This document shows, piece after piece, positions 33,404 to 41,623 of a stretch of 64,000 nt of DNA. The DNA comes from WS-2 sp036507005 (GTDB lineage: Bacteria > Eisenbacteria > RBG-16-71-46). Every line of letters starts with the position of its first letter. The first letter of the stretch is position 1. The notes beneath the pieces are model-generated. The model ran no database searches and was not told the DNA's origin. It worked only from the letters and a program-made list of their open reading frames with translations. Made by a program: the position numbers and the translations under genes. The DNA lies in NCBI GenBank assembly GCA_036507005.1, contig DASXQT010000040.1, positions 30,604-94,603 on the forward strand. Reading direction: 5' to 3'.

Positions 33404-34105
33404 ATGCCAAACGCATTCGAACAAGCCGACCCCCGGAGACAGGCCAGCCCGGCGCGCGATCTCAGCCGCCCGCTGGGAGATGTCCTGCGCCTCCGGGGGC
33501 TCTCGGCAGCGACCGACCCCCCCCGCACCCCCGCGAACCAGGCTCCCCTTGCCGCTTTCGCGGGTTCCGCGGCCCGGTCCCGGATTGGGAAGGACACCCA
33601 CCGCCTGGGTCAACGCGCCAAGGCGTGGGTCCCGTTCCTCGCTCTGGGCCTCGTTGCGGGATTCACGGCACCGGCCTCCGCGGCGAAGCTGTCCACGAAC
33701 CGCCCGGGCTACTGCCCCGGGGACACCGTGATCGTGACCGGCACCGGCTGGCTGCCTTACGAAGTCGTGACCCTCACCTTCGTCCAGATCCCCATCCGGC
33801 GCGGGCCGAGCAGCTTCACGGCGATCGCCGACTCCGCGGGCCGCATCCACGATGACGAGTACGTGGTCGGGGAGGTCCAGCCGGACACCAGCCTCACGCT
33901 GTTCGCGTACGGCGAGGCGTCCGATCGGCTGGCGACCGCGACCGTCGAGCACCTGGCCCGAGGAACGCACGCCGCCGGGACGCAGGCAGGTGGCACGCGC
34001 GCCCCCGCGCGGCAGGAACGCGCGGCGGAGCCTCAATCGATTTCGCCGGGGACTACTTCCCCGGCGGTCAATGGCCCTGGCTCGAGCAGCCAGGCGGGCA
34101 GCTAG
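33404..34105 (+). CDS. Small exported protein with Ig-like domain
   Basis: A 233-residue protein. Residues 1-65 are a long polar leader, followed by a hydrophobic segment ending ASAAKL (about residue 92), which looks like a late signal peptide or anchor. The mature part starts STNRPGYCPGDTVIVTGTGW and continues with a beta-rich domain of about 85 residues, resembling the Ig-like repeats of large exported proteins in FCB candidate phyla. A Gly/Ala/Thr/Pro-rich tail ends the protein. The true start may be further in, nearer the signal peptide; ATG at 33404 is the one after the divergent promoter. Function unknown. Confidence 0.62.
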   Translation: MPNAFEQADPRRQASPARDLSRPLGDVLRLRGLSAATDPPRTPANQAPLAAFAGSAARSRIGKDTHRLGQRAKAWVPFLALGLVAGFTAPASAAKLSTNRPGYCPGDTVIVTGTGWLPYEVVTLTFVQIPIRRGPSSFTAIADSAGRIHDDEYVVGEVQPDTSLTLFAYGEASDRLATATVEHLARGTHAAGTQAGGTRAPARQERAAEPQSISPGTTSPAVNGPGSSSQAGS

Positions 34106-34140
34106 GATCCCGCGCCGACCCGAGGGCAGGGATCACAGAG

Positions 34141-34449
34141 TTGTCCGAAGAAAAACGAAGCAAACACTCGGGGAGAGCGAAAGGTAAAGGTCCAGCTCAG
34201 ATGCAGACGCTCTTGAGACGTGCAGTGGAGTTCGGAGTCCCCTCGATCGCCCTGACCGCGATCTCCCTCCTGGCATTCGACGTCACCCTGTTGGGAGCCG
34301 TGCTGGCGTACGTCGCCTACGTGGCGGCGGCGCTCGCGGTGTACTGGCTGCTGCGCGTCGAGAGCAACAGGCACGTCCGGATCGCGGGCCTGATGGTCAA
34401 CGCGGGATTCGCCGCGTGGTCCGTGGCCCTCTGGGTCCGCTGCGCCTGA
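34141..34449 (+). CDS. Small two-to-three-span membrane protein
   Basis: A 102-residue protein starting with TTG at 34141, or, if that is wrong, with ATG at 34201. A basic polar N-terminus (MSEEKRSKHSGRAKGKG) precedes three hydrophobic segments (about residues 35-52, 52-70 and 80-98). It ends directly against the stop codon of the convergent flavoprotein gene. It follows the small exported protein by 35 bases and could share its mRNA. No family recognised. Confidence 0.6.
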   Translation: MSEEKRSKHSGRAKGKGPAQMQTLLRRAVEFGVPSIALTAISLLAFDVTLLGAVLAYVAYVAAALAVYWLLRVESNRHVRIAGLMVNAGFAAWSVALWVRCA

Positions 34450-35682
34450 TCAAGTCCGCGCCGTAACCTCCAGCTCGTGGGCGAGGGTCGCGATGACCTC
34501 GCCCACCTGCCGGTAGCCCGTCTCGAGCAGGAAGTTCGGACTCCGGCCATAGGACTTGTGGCCGAGGATGTAGAGCCGGGGCTCGGGATTCGCCAGCACC
34601 TCCACGCCGAAGGCGGGCGTGGTGAGACAGTCCCCCGCGGCCGCGCCCAGCAGCGCGGTTGCGAGCTTCATGGGGGCGCGCGAGGCGTAGCACTCGTGCA
34701 CCTGGAGCTCGCGGTAGACCGAGTCGTCGGGCCCGAACCCGGCGTTGACCAGCACCTCGTCCACCTCCTCGACGCGCATCTGCTCGCCGATCCGGAGCGT
34801 CGCGCGGTATCGGTGGGTGGCTGAGTTGAACTCGAACCCCTCCACCACCGCCCCGCCCACGTGCGCGATCGCGGGATCGCCCCCGCGCGCCAGCTCGCGG
34901 CTGCGACGGTAGAGGGCCCGGCGCTCCACGAGCGGATCGTCCGCGATCTCGGGCAGCAGCTCGTCGAGGCCCGCGCGCGTCGCCCACACCGCGCCCGTTC
35001 CCGGAGCCTGCTGCGCCAGCTCGGCCAGCGCCGCGATCGAAGTCGCGGCGCTCGCGCCCCCGCCGATCACGAGAGTGCGGCGGCCGGCGTAGCGCTCGCG
35101 CCGGAGCCCCAGCACGTCGTCCACGTGGTAGGACATCTGGGGTGCCAGGTACAGCTCGCCGCGCGCCGGGATCCCGCCGTCGCCCGCCCAGTTGGGGCGC
35201 GCGTAGACGCCCGAGGCGTCGATCAGCGCGTGCGCGTGGAGGAAGCTCTCCCGCCCGCCCTGGTCGCGCACCAGCAGGCGGAACGGAAAGCCGCTGCGCC
35301 GCTCCGCGCCCATGTCGCCCTTGAGCGCGCCGCGGCGGCTCGCGTGCACGACCTTGGCGTGCGTGTGGATCCGCGGCTTGATCTCTTCGAGCGCCGCGAG
35401 CGGCGCGAGGTAGCGCTCGGCGAGCTCGAGCCCGGTCGGACAGTCCTCGGGATCGGGCGCGCTCCAGCCGCTCTGGGCCAGGCGCCGTGCGGAGGCCGGG
35501 CCAAGGTTCATCCGCCAGGGCGTGAACATGCGCACGTGCCCCCAGGCGAGGGGGTGAGAGCCCACCTCGCCCTGCTCGAACACGTGCACGTCGAAGCCGT
35601 GGTCGAGCGCAACCGCCGCCGCCTCGAGGCCGACCGGGCCGGCGCCCATCACGGCGAGCGTATTGAGGGTGGTCGTGCTCAT
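34450..35682 (-). CDS. FAD-dependent pyridine-nucleotide oxidoreductase
   Basis: A 410-residue flavoprotein with two Rossmann motifs: an N-terminal FAD site (VMGAGPVGLEAAAVAL) and a central NAD(P) site (LVIGGGASAATSIAAL). Between them LIDASGVYARPNW resembles the ATG-like FAD motif, and the C-terminal DCLTTPAFGVEVLANPEPRLYILGHKSYG closes the fold. It resembles flavin-containing monooxygenase and thioredoxin-reductase-like proteins but lacks a CxxC active site, so the substrate is open. ATG at 35682 is preferred to 35700, since the family starts just before the FAD motif. Confidence 0.87.
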   Translation of the reverse strand: MSTTTLNTLAVMGAGPVGLEAAAVALDHGFDVHVFEQGEVGSHPLAWGHVRMFTPWRMNLGPASARRLAQSGWSAPDPEDCPTGLELAERYLAPLAALEEIKPRIHTHAKVVHASRRGALKGDMGAERRSGFPFRLLVRDQGGRESFLHAHALIDASGVYARPNWAGDGGIPARGELYLAPQMSYHVDDVLGLRRERYAGRRTLVIGGGASAATSIAALAELAQQAPGTGAVWATRAGLDELLPEIADDPLVERRALYRRSRELARGGDPAIAHVGGAVVEGFEFNSATHRYRATLRIGEQMRVEEVDEVLVNAGFGPDDSVYRELQVHECYASRAPMKLATALLGAAAGDCLTTPAFGVEVLANPEPRLYILGHKSYGRSPNFLLETGYRQVGEVIATLAHELEVTART

Positions 35683-35743
35683 GGCCCACGAGTAAGCCAT
35701 CGGGCACCGTGAATGCGCAAGGTGGGGTGAAGCCGCCGCAGCC

Positions 35744-36604
35744 CTACGCCTCGAGGATCCTCGCCAGCATCGCCGAGTAATCCGCGCCGCCTCGGCCCGC
35801 GCTCTCGGCCTCCGCGAGCCAGCTTCGCGCGGCGGCCACGAGCCGGAGGTCGGCGCCCGTGGCGGCCGCCGCCTCCAGAATCAGGTCGGCGTCCTTGCGC
35901 GCGAGGGAGAGCGCGAAGCGCGCGGGATACTCGCCGCTCTCGACCGCCGTGCGCCGCCGCTCGGCCTGCTGGGCGAGCGGCGTCCGGGCGAGGACCTCGA
36001 AGGCGGTCCCAGGCGCGAGCCCCTGGCGCCGTGCGAGCGCCAGCGCCTCGCCGAGCACTCCCAGGACGCCGATGAGCGCGGTGTTGGCGACGAGCTTCGC
36101 GGCGCTTCCCGCGCCCAGGGGACCGACGGCGAGCACACTGCCGAGCGTGGCGAGCAGCGGCGTCCAGCGCGCGACCAGATCGGGCGGGCCCCCGGCGAAG
36201 ATCACGAGCGTTCCCGCCTCGGCCTCGCCCCGGCTGCCGAGCACCGGCGCATCGAGCAGACCGGCTCCCTGCGGGAGCGCCGCCGCGAGCCAGGAGACTG
36301 CGGCCGGTCCGACGGTCGCCATCTGGATCACCGTGGTCCGGTCGCTGGCGCCCGCGGCGACGCCCTCCCGGCCTTCCGTCACCTCGCGCAGGGCGGCGGG
36401 GTCGGACACCATGGTCACGACCACCTCGGCGCGTCGCGTCGCATCCGCGGGGCTCGCGCATCGAACCGCTCCGAGCGCCGCGAGCGCCGCGGCCTTCGCG
36501 GGATCGCGGTTCCAGACCAGCAGCTCGTGGCCGGCATCGAGCAGGCGGCGCGCGATGCGCGCGCCCATGGCTCCGAGCCCGATCACGGCAACCCTGCTGC
36601 TCAT
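35744..36604 (-). CDS. NAD(P)-dependent beta-hydroxyacid dehydrogenase
   Basis: A 286-residue enzyme of the 3-hydroxyisobutyrate / 6-phosphogluconate dehydrogenase-like family, which oxidises beta-hydroxyacids or reduces small semialdehydes. The N-terminal GLGAMGARIARRLLDAG is the dinucleotide site, GLLDAPVLGSRGEAEAGTL contains the substrate-binding motif (usual GLLDAPVSGG), and LVANTALIGVL contains the catalytic-position residue; here Asn follows Ala where many members have Lys-Xaa-Xaa-Asn, with Lys in AAKLVAN. The ATG at 36604 fits the family; an upstream ORF extension is not conserved. Exact substrate unknown. Confidence 0.92.
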   Translation of the reverse strand: MSSRVAVIGLGAMGARIARRLLDAGHELLVWNRDPAKAAALAALGAVRCASPADATRRAEVVVTMVSDPAALREVTEGREGVAAGASDRTTVIQMATVGPAAVSWLAAALPQGAGLLDAPVLGSRGEAEAGTLVIFAGGPPDLVARWTPLLATLGSVLAVGPLGAGSAAKLVANTALIGVLGVLGEALALARRQGLAPGTAFEVLARTPLAQQAERRRTAVESGEYPARFALSLARKDADLILEAAAATGADLRLVAAARSWLAEAESAGRGGADYSAMLARILEA

Positions 36605-36727
36605 CGGCCGCGAGTAAGCCACGCGTCGCACGGCCGCCGCAACCGCGCCGCCCGCCGGATTGCGGCCAACCAACCGCGGCCGCGCGCGCTGCTATGATGA
36701 GCGGGCCCGATCGCGCGCGGGCCGCCC

Positions 36728-38605
36728 GTGGGCGGCCCCGGCGCATCCTTGGTCCCACCCGCACGCGGAGGCGCGAGCCTGTCCAGGGGAACGGCCGGCG
36801 CGAGCCGGCGGCCGCACGCACGCGCCGCGAGCGCCACGGCCCTCCCGCCCTGGCTCCTGCCTTCGCTTTCGCTGCTGCTCGCGGCGATCGTCCACCGCCG
36901 GGCACTCGGCGCGTTCTTCGGCACCGACGACTTCGTGCGGCTCGAAGAGGCGGCCGGCCTGCTGCCCTCGGCGCCCACCCTGTGGCGCCTGCTCTCCGAG
37001 GTGCTCTACGTGCGGCTGATGCTCGGCGTGTTCGGGCCGCAGCCGCTCCCGTTCCACCTGGTGAGCCTCGCGCTCCATCTGGTCAACACGGCGCTGGTCT
37101 GGCGGCTCGCGCGCCGGGCGGGCCTCGGCGCCGGGGCGGCGTGCCTCGCCTCCACGCTCTTCGGGGTGTTCCCGCTCTCCTATTCCGTGCTGCTGAGCGC
37201 CGTGAACATCAACGACATCATGGCGCTGACGTTCGTATTCCTGGCGCTGGTGGCGCTCGAGGTCCCGACGCCGCTCCGTGCGGCCGCCGCGGTCGCATCC
37301 TTCGCGCTCGCGCTCCTCAGCAAGGAGGCCGTGCTCTTCGTGCCCTTCGCCGCCGTCCTGCTGCCGCAGCCTTCCGAGCGTCTCGCCGGCGCCGCGCGCC
37401 GCCTCCTGCCGCTGCTCGTCACGGGGGTCGCGTTCGCGGGGCTCTACCTCGCGTTCCGGACGCACGGGCTCGGAACCGGCGGGCCCGCCTACGCGGCGGG
37501 CGTGGGGCCCCATGTGTTCCACAACCTGATGACCTACTCCCTGTGGAGCGTCGACCTGATCCGCGTGGTTCCCGACGCCCAGGGGATGTTCGACCCCCTG
37601 GCCTGGCGCGTGGGCCTGTGGCCGCTCGCGGCGTTCGCGCTCGCGGGCCTGCTCTCTCGGTCGCGGCGGAGGACGATCCTGTTCGGATGCACGTGGTGGG
37701 CGCTCGCGCTGCTTCCGGTGCTGCCGCTCGAGGCCCACAGCTACGCCCACTATCTCTACGTGCCGACGGTGGGGTTCGCCGTCGCGGCGGCCGCGACCTT
37801 CGAAGCCACCGCCGCCGGGATCGCGCGGCTGGTAAGTCGGCCGCGGCCGGCGCCCGCGCATCGCGGACCGTCGGGGGCGCCACGCCCGGGCGGGGCGCGC
37901 GAGGCGGTGGTCGCCGCGGCGCTGGTGGCAATCGGGATCGCCTACGCCGCGCGCACCGACGCCCTGATCGATCGCCGCACCACCGCCCGGCTCGGGAAGA
38001 CCCAGCTCGCGCTCGACCCCTTCACGAGGAAGATGGAGGTGGCGCGGACCGCGATCGCCTCGTTCCGCAGCCAGCTCGACGGCGACCACCAGCGCGTGGT
38101 GGTGTTCGCCCCGCCCGGGCTCGGGAAGCCGATCTCGGCCACCACCGGCCAGGAGCTGCCGGCGGTTCCCGCGGGGACACCGAGCTACGACGTGATCGCG
38201 GGCGTGCTGGGCGGAGGCGTGACGCTTCGACTCTTCGAGCCGCGGCTCGACTCGGTGGTGTTCGTGAGCCGCTGGACCCCCGAATACCGCGACTTCGATC
38301 TGTTCGGCGAGGGGCCGGCGGGGCGGCTGGTGCGGATGGGGCGGGGGCCGCGGGGGCACTCCGAGTTCGCGCGCTTCCTGCTCGGCGCCGGCCTCTACGC
38401 CCAGACGCGCGAGTACTTCGCCGAGGTGGTCGCGACCTACCCCTCCGAGCGGCTGCTGCGGCTGCTGTACGCGGTCGCGCTCTCGGGCTCGGGCGCGCCC
38501 GACAGCGCCCGGGCCCAGGCGCGGCGGGTGATGGAGGGCGCGCCGCCCGACACCATCTCCGCCACCGCACGCCGGCTGATCGCGATCCTGGAGCAGCGGA
38601 AGTAA
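36728..38605 (+). CDS. GT-C-like polytopic membrane protein with TPR-like tail
   Basis: A 625-residue protein starting GTG at 36728. After the first membrane segment comes FFGTDDFVRLEEA (acidic pair near residue 66), matching in position the FAGDDYVLLDA motif of the 14057..15754 protein; LLSKEAVLFVPF likewise matches LSKETAIPLAL. About ten membrane segments follow to residue 400, then a soluble region with a helical tail (residues 540-625). The two proteins look like paralogues. A role as lipid-linked-sugar transferase is inferred from the fold. No adjacent glycan genes define the product. Confidence 0.82.
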   Translation: MGGPGASLVPPARGGASLSRGTAGASRRPHARAASATALPPWLLPSLSLLLAAIVHRRALGAFFGTDDFVRLEEAAGLLPSAPTLWRLLSEVLYVRLMLGVFGPQPLPFHLVSLALHLVNTALVWRLARRAGLGAGAACLASTLFGVFPLSYSVLLSAVNINDIMALTFVFLALVALEVPTPLRAAAAVASFALALLSKEAVLFVPFAAVLLPQPSERLAGAARRLLPLLVTGVAFAGLYLAFRTHGLGTGGPAYAAGVGPHVFHNLMTYSLWSVDLIRVVPDAQGMFDPLAWRVGLWPLAAFALAGLLSRSRRRTILFGCTWWALALLPVLPLEAHSYAHYLYVPTVGFAVAAAATFEATAAGIARLVSRPRPAPAHRGPSGAPRPGGAREAVVAAALVAIGIAYAARTDALIDRRTTARLGKTQLALDPFTRKMEVARTAIASFRSQLDGDHQRVVVFAPPGLGKPISATTGQELPAVPAGTPSYDVIAGVLGGGVTLRLFEPRLDSVVFVSRWTPEYRDFDLFGEGPAGRLVRMGRGPRGHSEFARFLLGAGLYAQTREYFAEVVATYPSERLLRLLYAVALSGSGAPDSARAQARRVMEGAPPDTISATARRLIAILEQRK

Positions 38606-38633
38606 CGCGGGCGAGCTCGCGGGCGCGCGCCTC

Positions 38634-39782
38634 TCACACGAACTCCGCGGCCAGCGGGGCGTGATCCGACGCCTGACCCGGGCCGTCCAGGCCGCGCACG
38701 GTGAAGCCGCGCCCGCCGTGCCATCCGCGGCCGGCGAACCAGTCGAGCCGGAGCCGCGCGCGGCGCTCGGCCCAGGCCAGCACGCGCCGCCCGGCGGAGC
38801 GCAGCGGCGGCGGCAGGGCCCGCACCTCGCCGAGCCGCTCGAAGCGGAGCTGGAGCGTGGGCGCGCCGTCGCAGAAGCGCTCCCACTCGAAGCCGGCGCC
38901 GCGCAGGTGGTCAAACAGGGGCTCGCGCGCGGGGCCGCGATCGGGGCGCACGAGGCGCTCCGCCAGCGCTCCGCCCGGCAACAGCAGCAGCACGGCGGCG
39001 CCCGCGAGCGGCGAGAGCCGCAGGCCGCGGTCGAAGGTGTGGGAGTTGAAGTCGCCGCCGAGCGCCACCGGGCGCTGCTCGCCGTCGAGCGCACCGAGCA
39101 GCACTCGCATCTGCTGGGCGCGGCGCGCGCGCGTGCGGTGAACCTCGAGATGGGTGCTCACCGCCACGAACGGCGCGCCGGGTCGCTCGATCTCGGCGAT
39201 CAGCGCCACGTAGCGCCCGTACATGCGCTCGACGTCGAACTGGAGCGCCGTGGACCTCGACAGCTCGATCGCCCGCACCGCACCGAGCGGGTAGCGCGAG
39301 AGCAGGGCGAGGCCGAACAGCGCCTCCTCGTTCTGCCGGCCGGCTGCGCGCCCCGGGTCCTCGTCGCGGCCGCTCGTGCACTCGAGGAAGAGCGGGGTCC
39401 AGGCGGAGTAGAGCCCGAGCGCTTCCCCGAGATCGGCGGCGACGTCGCGGTTCCCGGAGCGCGCCATGCCGAGATCGACCTCGTTGAGCAGCACGAGGTC
39501 GGCCTCGCGCAGGTCGGGATGCGTGGCGAGCGCGGACTCGACCTCGGGGTAGCGGTTGCCGTGCTCGATGTTCCAGTGCACCGCCTTGAGCCGCGCGGGA
39601 TCGCGTGGCGGCCGCGGCGCCCCCCTGGGCGAAGCGCAACGCACCATCGAGAGCACGCGCTCGAGGCGCGCATCGAGCGCCGGCCAGTCGCTCGAGGCGC
39701 GCAGCGCGGCCAGCGTGGGAAACGTGTCCAGCGCCCGCTTCAGCGCGCGGCTCTCGGCGATCAGCGCGGGATCGCGTGACAT
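38634..39782 (-). CDS. Endonuclease/exonuclease/phosphatase family hydrolase
   Basis: A 382-residue EEP-fold metal-dependent phosphodiesterase. Catalytic motifs in order: WNIEHGNR (Asn), LLNEVDLGM (Glu), VSTHLEVH (His), GGDFNSHTF (Asp-Asn), and SDHAPLAAEF (Asp-His) at the C-terminus. No signal peptide is seen, so it is probably cytoplasmic. Family members cleave nucleic acids, inositol phosphates or sphingomyelin; substrate here is unknown. It is transcribed away from the MoxR operon, sharing the 263-base region that holds the Pho-box-like repeats. Confidence 0.9.
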   Translation of the reverse strand: MSRDPALIAESRALKRALDTFPTLAALRASSDWPALDARLERVLSMVRCASPRGAPRPPRDPARLKAVHWNIEHGNRYPEVESALATHPDLREADLVLLNEVDLGMARSGNRDVAADLGEALGLYSAWTPLFLECTSGRDEDPGRAAGRQNEEALFGLALLSRYPLGAVRAIELSRSTALQFDVERMYGRYVALIAEIERPGAPFVAVSTHLEVHRTRARRAQQMRVLLGALDGEQRPVALGGDFNSHTFDRGLRLSPLAGAAVLLLLPGGALAERLVRPDRGPAREPLFDHLRGAGFEWERFCDGAPTLQLRFERLGEVRALPPPLRSAGRRVLAWAERRARLRLDWFAGRGWHGGRGFTVRGLDGPGQASDHAPLAAEFV

Positions 39783-39905
39783 GGGGGCGCGAGCATAGCA
39801 GGGAGCGCGCGGGGCGCGCGTCCGCAGTCAAGTCGCGATCGTTGCGACACATCGGAGCCGCGCGCGCCGGACACGGCGCCCTCCACCGCACAGCGAAGCG
39901 CGCCG

Positions 39906-39934
39906 ATGACGATTTCATGACGCATTCATGACGC
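39906..39934 (+). promoter_or_regulatory. Three 11-base-phased direct repeats, Pho-box-like
   Basis: ATGACG occurs at 39906, 39917 and 39928, exactly 11 bases apart. Read on the minus strand the units are GCGTCAT-GAAT, GCGTCAT-GAAA, TCGTCAT, close to the PhoB consensus CTGTCAT with 4-base spacers. OmpR/PhoB-type regulators bind such phased half-sites. The array ends seven bases upstream of the putative -35 of the MoxR operon. Confidence 0.6.
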
Positions 39935-39941
39935 GTCCCGG

Positions 39942-39970
39942 TTGCGCGCGCGCGCCGGAGCCGATAAACT
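39942..39970 (+). promoter_or_regulatory. Candidate promoter of the MoxR-TPR-VWA operon
   Basis: TTGCGC (39942..39947), a 17-base spacer, then TAAACT (39965..39970). Matches are moderate, as expected for an activator-dependent promoter. The start codon of the AAA+ gene is at 40047, which leaves a leader of about 70 bases. Confidence 0.45.
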
Positions 39971-40046
39971 GCGCCTCTCCCTCTCACAGTCGTCGGACAC
40001 CCTTGGGCCGCGGCGTCCTTGCGCTCGAATCAGGAGACTCCGCTCG

Positions 40047-41567
40047 ATGACCCGTCCTCGCACCTTCGGGGAACTCAAGGTATCCGGTTACCGGCCGCGC
40101 TCCGTCAAGGACGAGCTGCGCGCCAACGCGCTCGCCCGGCTCCGCTCGGGAGCGAAGCTCTTCCCGGGGATCATCGGCTACGAGAACACGGTCGAGCCGC
40201 AGATCCTGAACGCCCTGCTGTCGCGCCACGACTTCATCCTGCTCGGCCTGCGCGGGCAGGCCAAGACCCGGCTGCTGCGCGCGCTGGTGACGTTCCTGGA
40301 CGAGTGGGTCCCGGCGATCGAAGGCTGCCCGCTCAACAGCGACCCGCTCCACCCGCTCACGCACCACGCCCGCACGCTGATCGCTGCCCGCGGCGACGAC
40401 ACGCCGGTGGCGTGGCTCCACCGCGAGCAGCGCTACCAGGAGAAGCTCGCGACCCCGGACGTGACGATCGCGGATCTGATCGGCGACATCGACCCGATCA
40501 AGGCGGCCACCCTCAGGCTCGACTACTCGGACGAGCGCGTGATCCACTACGGGATCATCCCGCGCACCAACCGCGGCATCTTCGCGATCAACGAGCTGCC
40601 CGACCTCCAGCCCCGCATCCAGGTGGGCCTGCTCAACATCCTCGAGGAGAAGGACTTTCAGATCCGCGGCTTCCCGGTGCGCATGCCGCTCGACGTCGCG
40701 ATGGTGTTCTCGGCCAACCCGGAGGACTACACCAACCGCGGCAACATCATCACGCCGCTCCGGGACCGCATCAATTCGCAGATCGTCACCCACTACCCGG
40801 CCACCCGCGAGCTGGGCATGGAGATCACGGCCCAGGAGGCGTGGACCCAGCGCGACGGCGGGATCGAGGTGGCGATCCCCTCGTTCATTCGCGAGCTGGT
40901 CGAGGAAGTCGCGATCCAGGCGCGCAAGAGCGAGTACGTCGACCAGAACTCCGGGGTCTCGGCCCGGCTCCCGATCGCGCTGGTCGAGAACCTGATCTCG
41001 AACGCCGAGCGTCGCGGGCTCAAGACCGGCGAGGCGCGCGTCACCACGCGCATCTGCGACCTGCAGCAGGCGGTCTCCGCGGTGAGCGGCAAGGTCGAGT
41101 TGGTGCTCGAGGGCGAGCAGGAGGGGGCGCAGAACGTGGCGCGCGCGCTGGTCGGGCGCGGCGTCAAGGCGATCTTCTCGCAGCGCTTCCCCGACGCCTT
41201 CAAGCCCCGGCGGGCGCGCGGCTCGGGGGCGGCCCGATCCGCCGAGGCCGCGCCCGAGGCCGAGACGCTGGCCGCCTCCGAGTACCGGCCGGTGCTCGAC
41301 TGGTTCGCGAGCGGCCATCACGTCCAGGTCTCGGACGACCTGCCGCACGCCGAGTACGCTCGGCGGCTTTCGGGCGTGAAGGGGCTCGGCGTGCTCGCCA
41401 CCAAGTACCTGAAGCCCTCGAGCGCCGAGGAGTGCGCGGTGGCGATGGAGCTGGTGCTCGAAGGCCTGCACCAGCACTCGATGCTGTCGCGCGAGCGCGG
41501 CGACGATGCCAGCACCAGCTACCGGGACATGCTCAAGACCATGCTGAGCGGGCTGGGGGAGGACTGA
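40047..41567 (+). CDS. MoxR/ChlI-type AAA+ ATPase
   Basis: A 506-residue AAA+ protein of the magnesium-chelatase/MoxR clade. Walker A is GLRGQAKT (residues 67-74, with Gln-Ala rather than the usual residues before Lys-Thr), Walker B is GIFAINELPDL (Asn-Glu), and the sensor region ANPEDYTNRGNIITPLRDR follows. The C-terminal third is a helical lid plus an extra domain. ATG at 40047 has AGGAG about 10 bases upstream. It is the first gene of an operon with a TPR protein and a VWA protein, the usual chaperone-like set in which the AAA+ ring remodels a target recognised through the VWA partner. Confidence 0.93.
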   Translation: MTRPRTFGELKVSGYRPRSVKDELRANALARLRSGAKLFPGIIGYENTVEPQILNALLSRHDFILLGLRGQAKTRLLRALVTFLDEWVPAIEGCPLNSDPLHPLTHHARTLIAARGDDTPVAWLHREQRYQEKLATPDVTIADLIGDIDPIKAATLRLDYSDERVIHYGIIPRTNRGIFAINELPDLQPRIQVGLLNILEEKDFQIRGFPVRMPLDVAMVFSANPEDYTNRGNIITPLRDRINSQIVTHYPATRELGMEITAQEAWTQRDGGIEVAIPSFIRELVEEVAIQARKSEYVDQNSGVSARLPIALVENLISNAERRGLKTGEARVTTRICDLQQAVSAVSGKVELVLEGEQEGAQNVARALVGRGVKAIFSQRFPDAFKPRRARGSGAARSAEAAPEAETLAASEYRPVLDWFASGHHVQVSDDLPHAEYARRLSGVKGLGVLATKYLKPSSAEECAVAMELVLEGLHQHSMLSRERGDDASTSYRDMLKTMLSGLGED

Positions 41568-41623
41568 GCGGGGGCGAGCACGCTCGGACAGATTCAGCGG
41601 CCGCGCTGCAACCGGAGGAGTTC

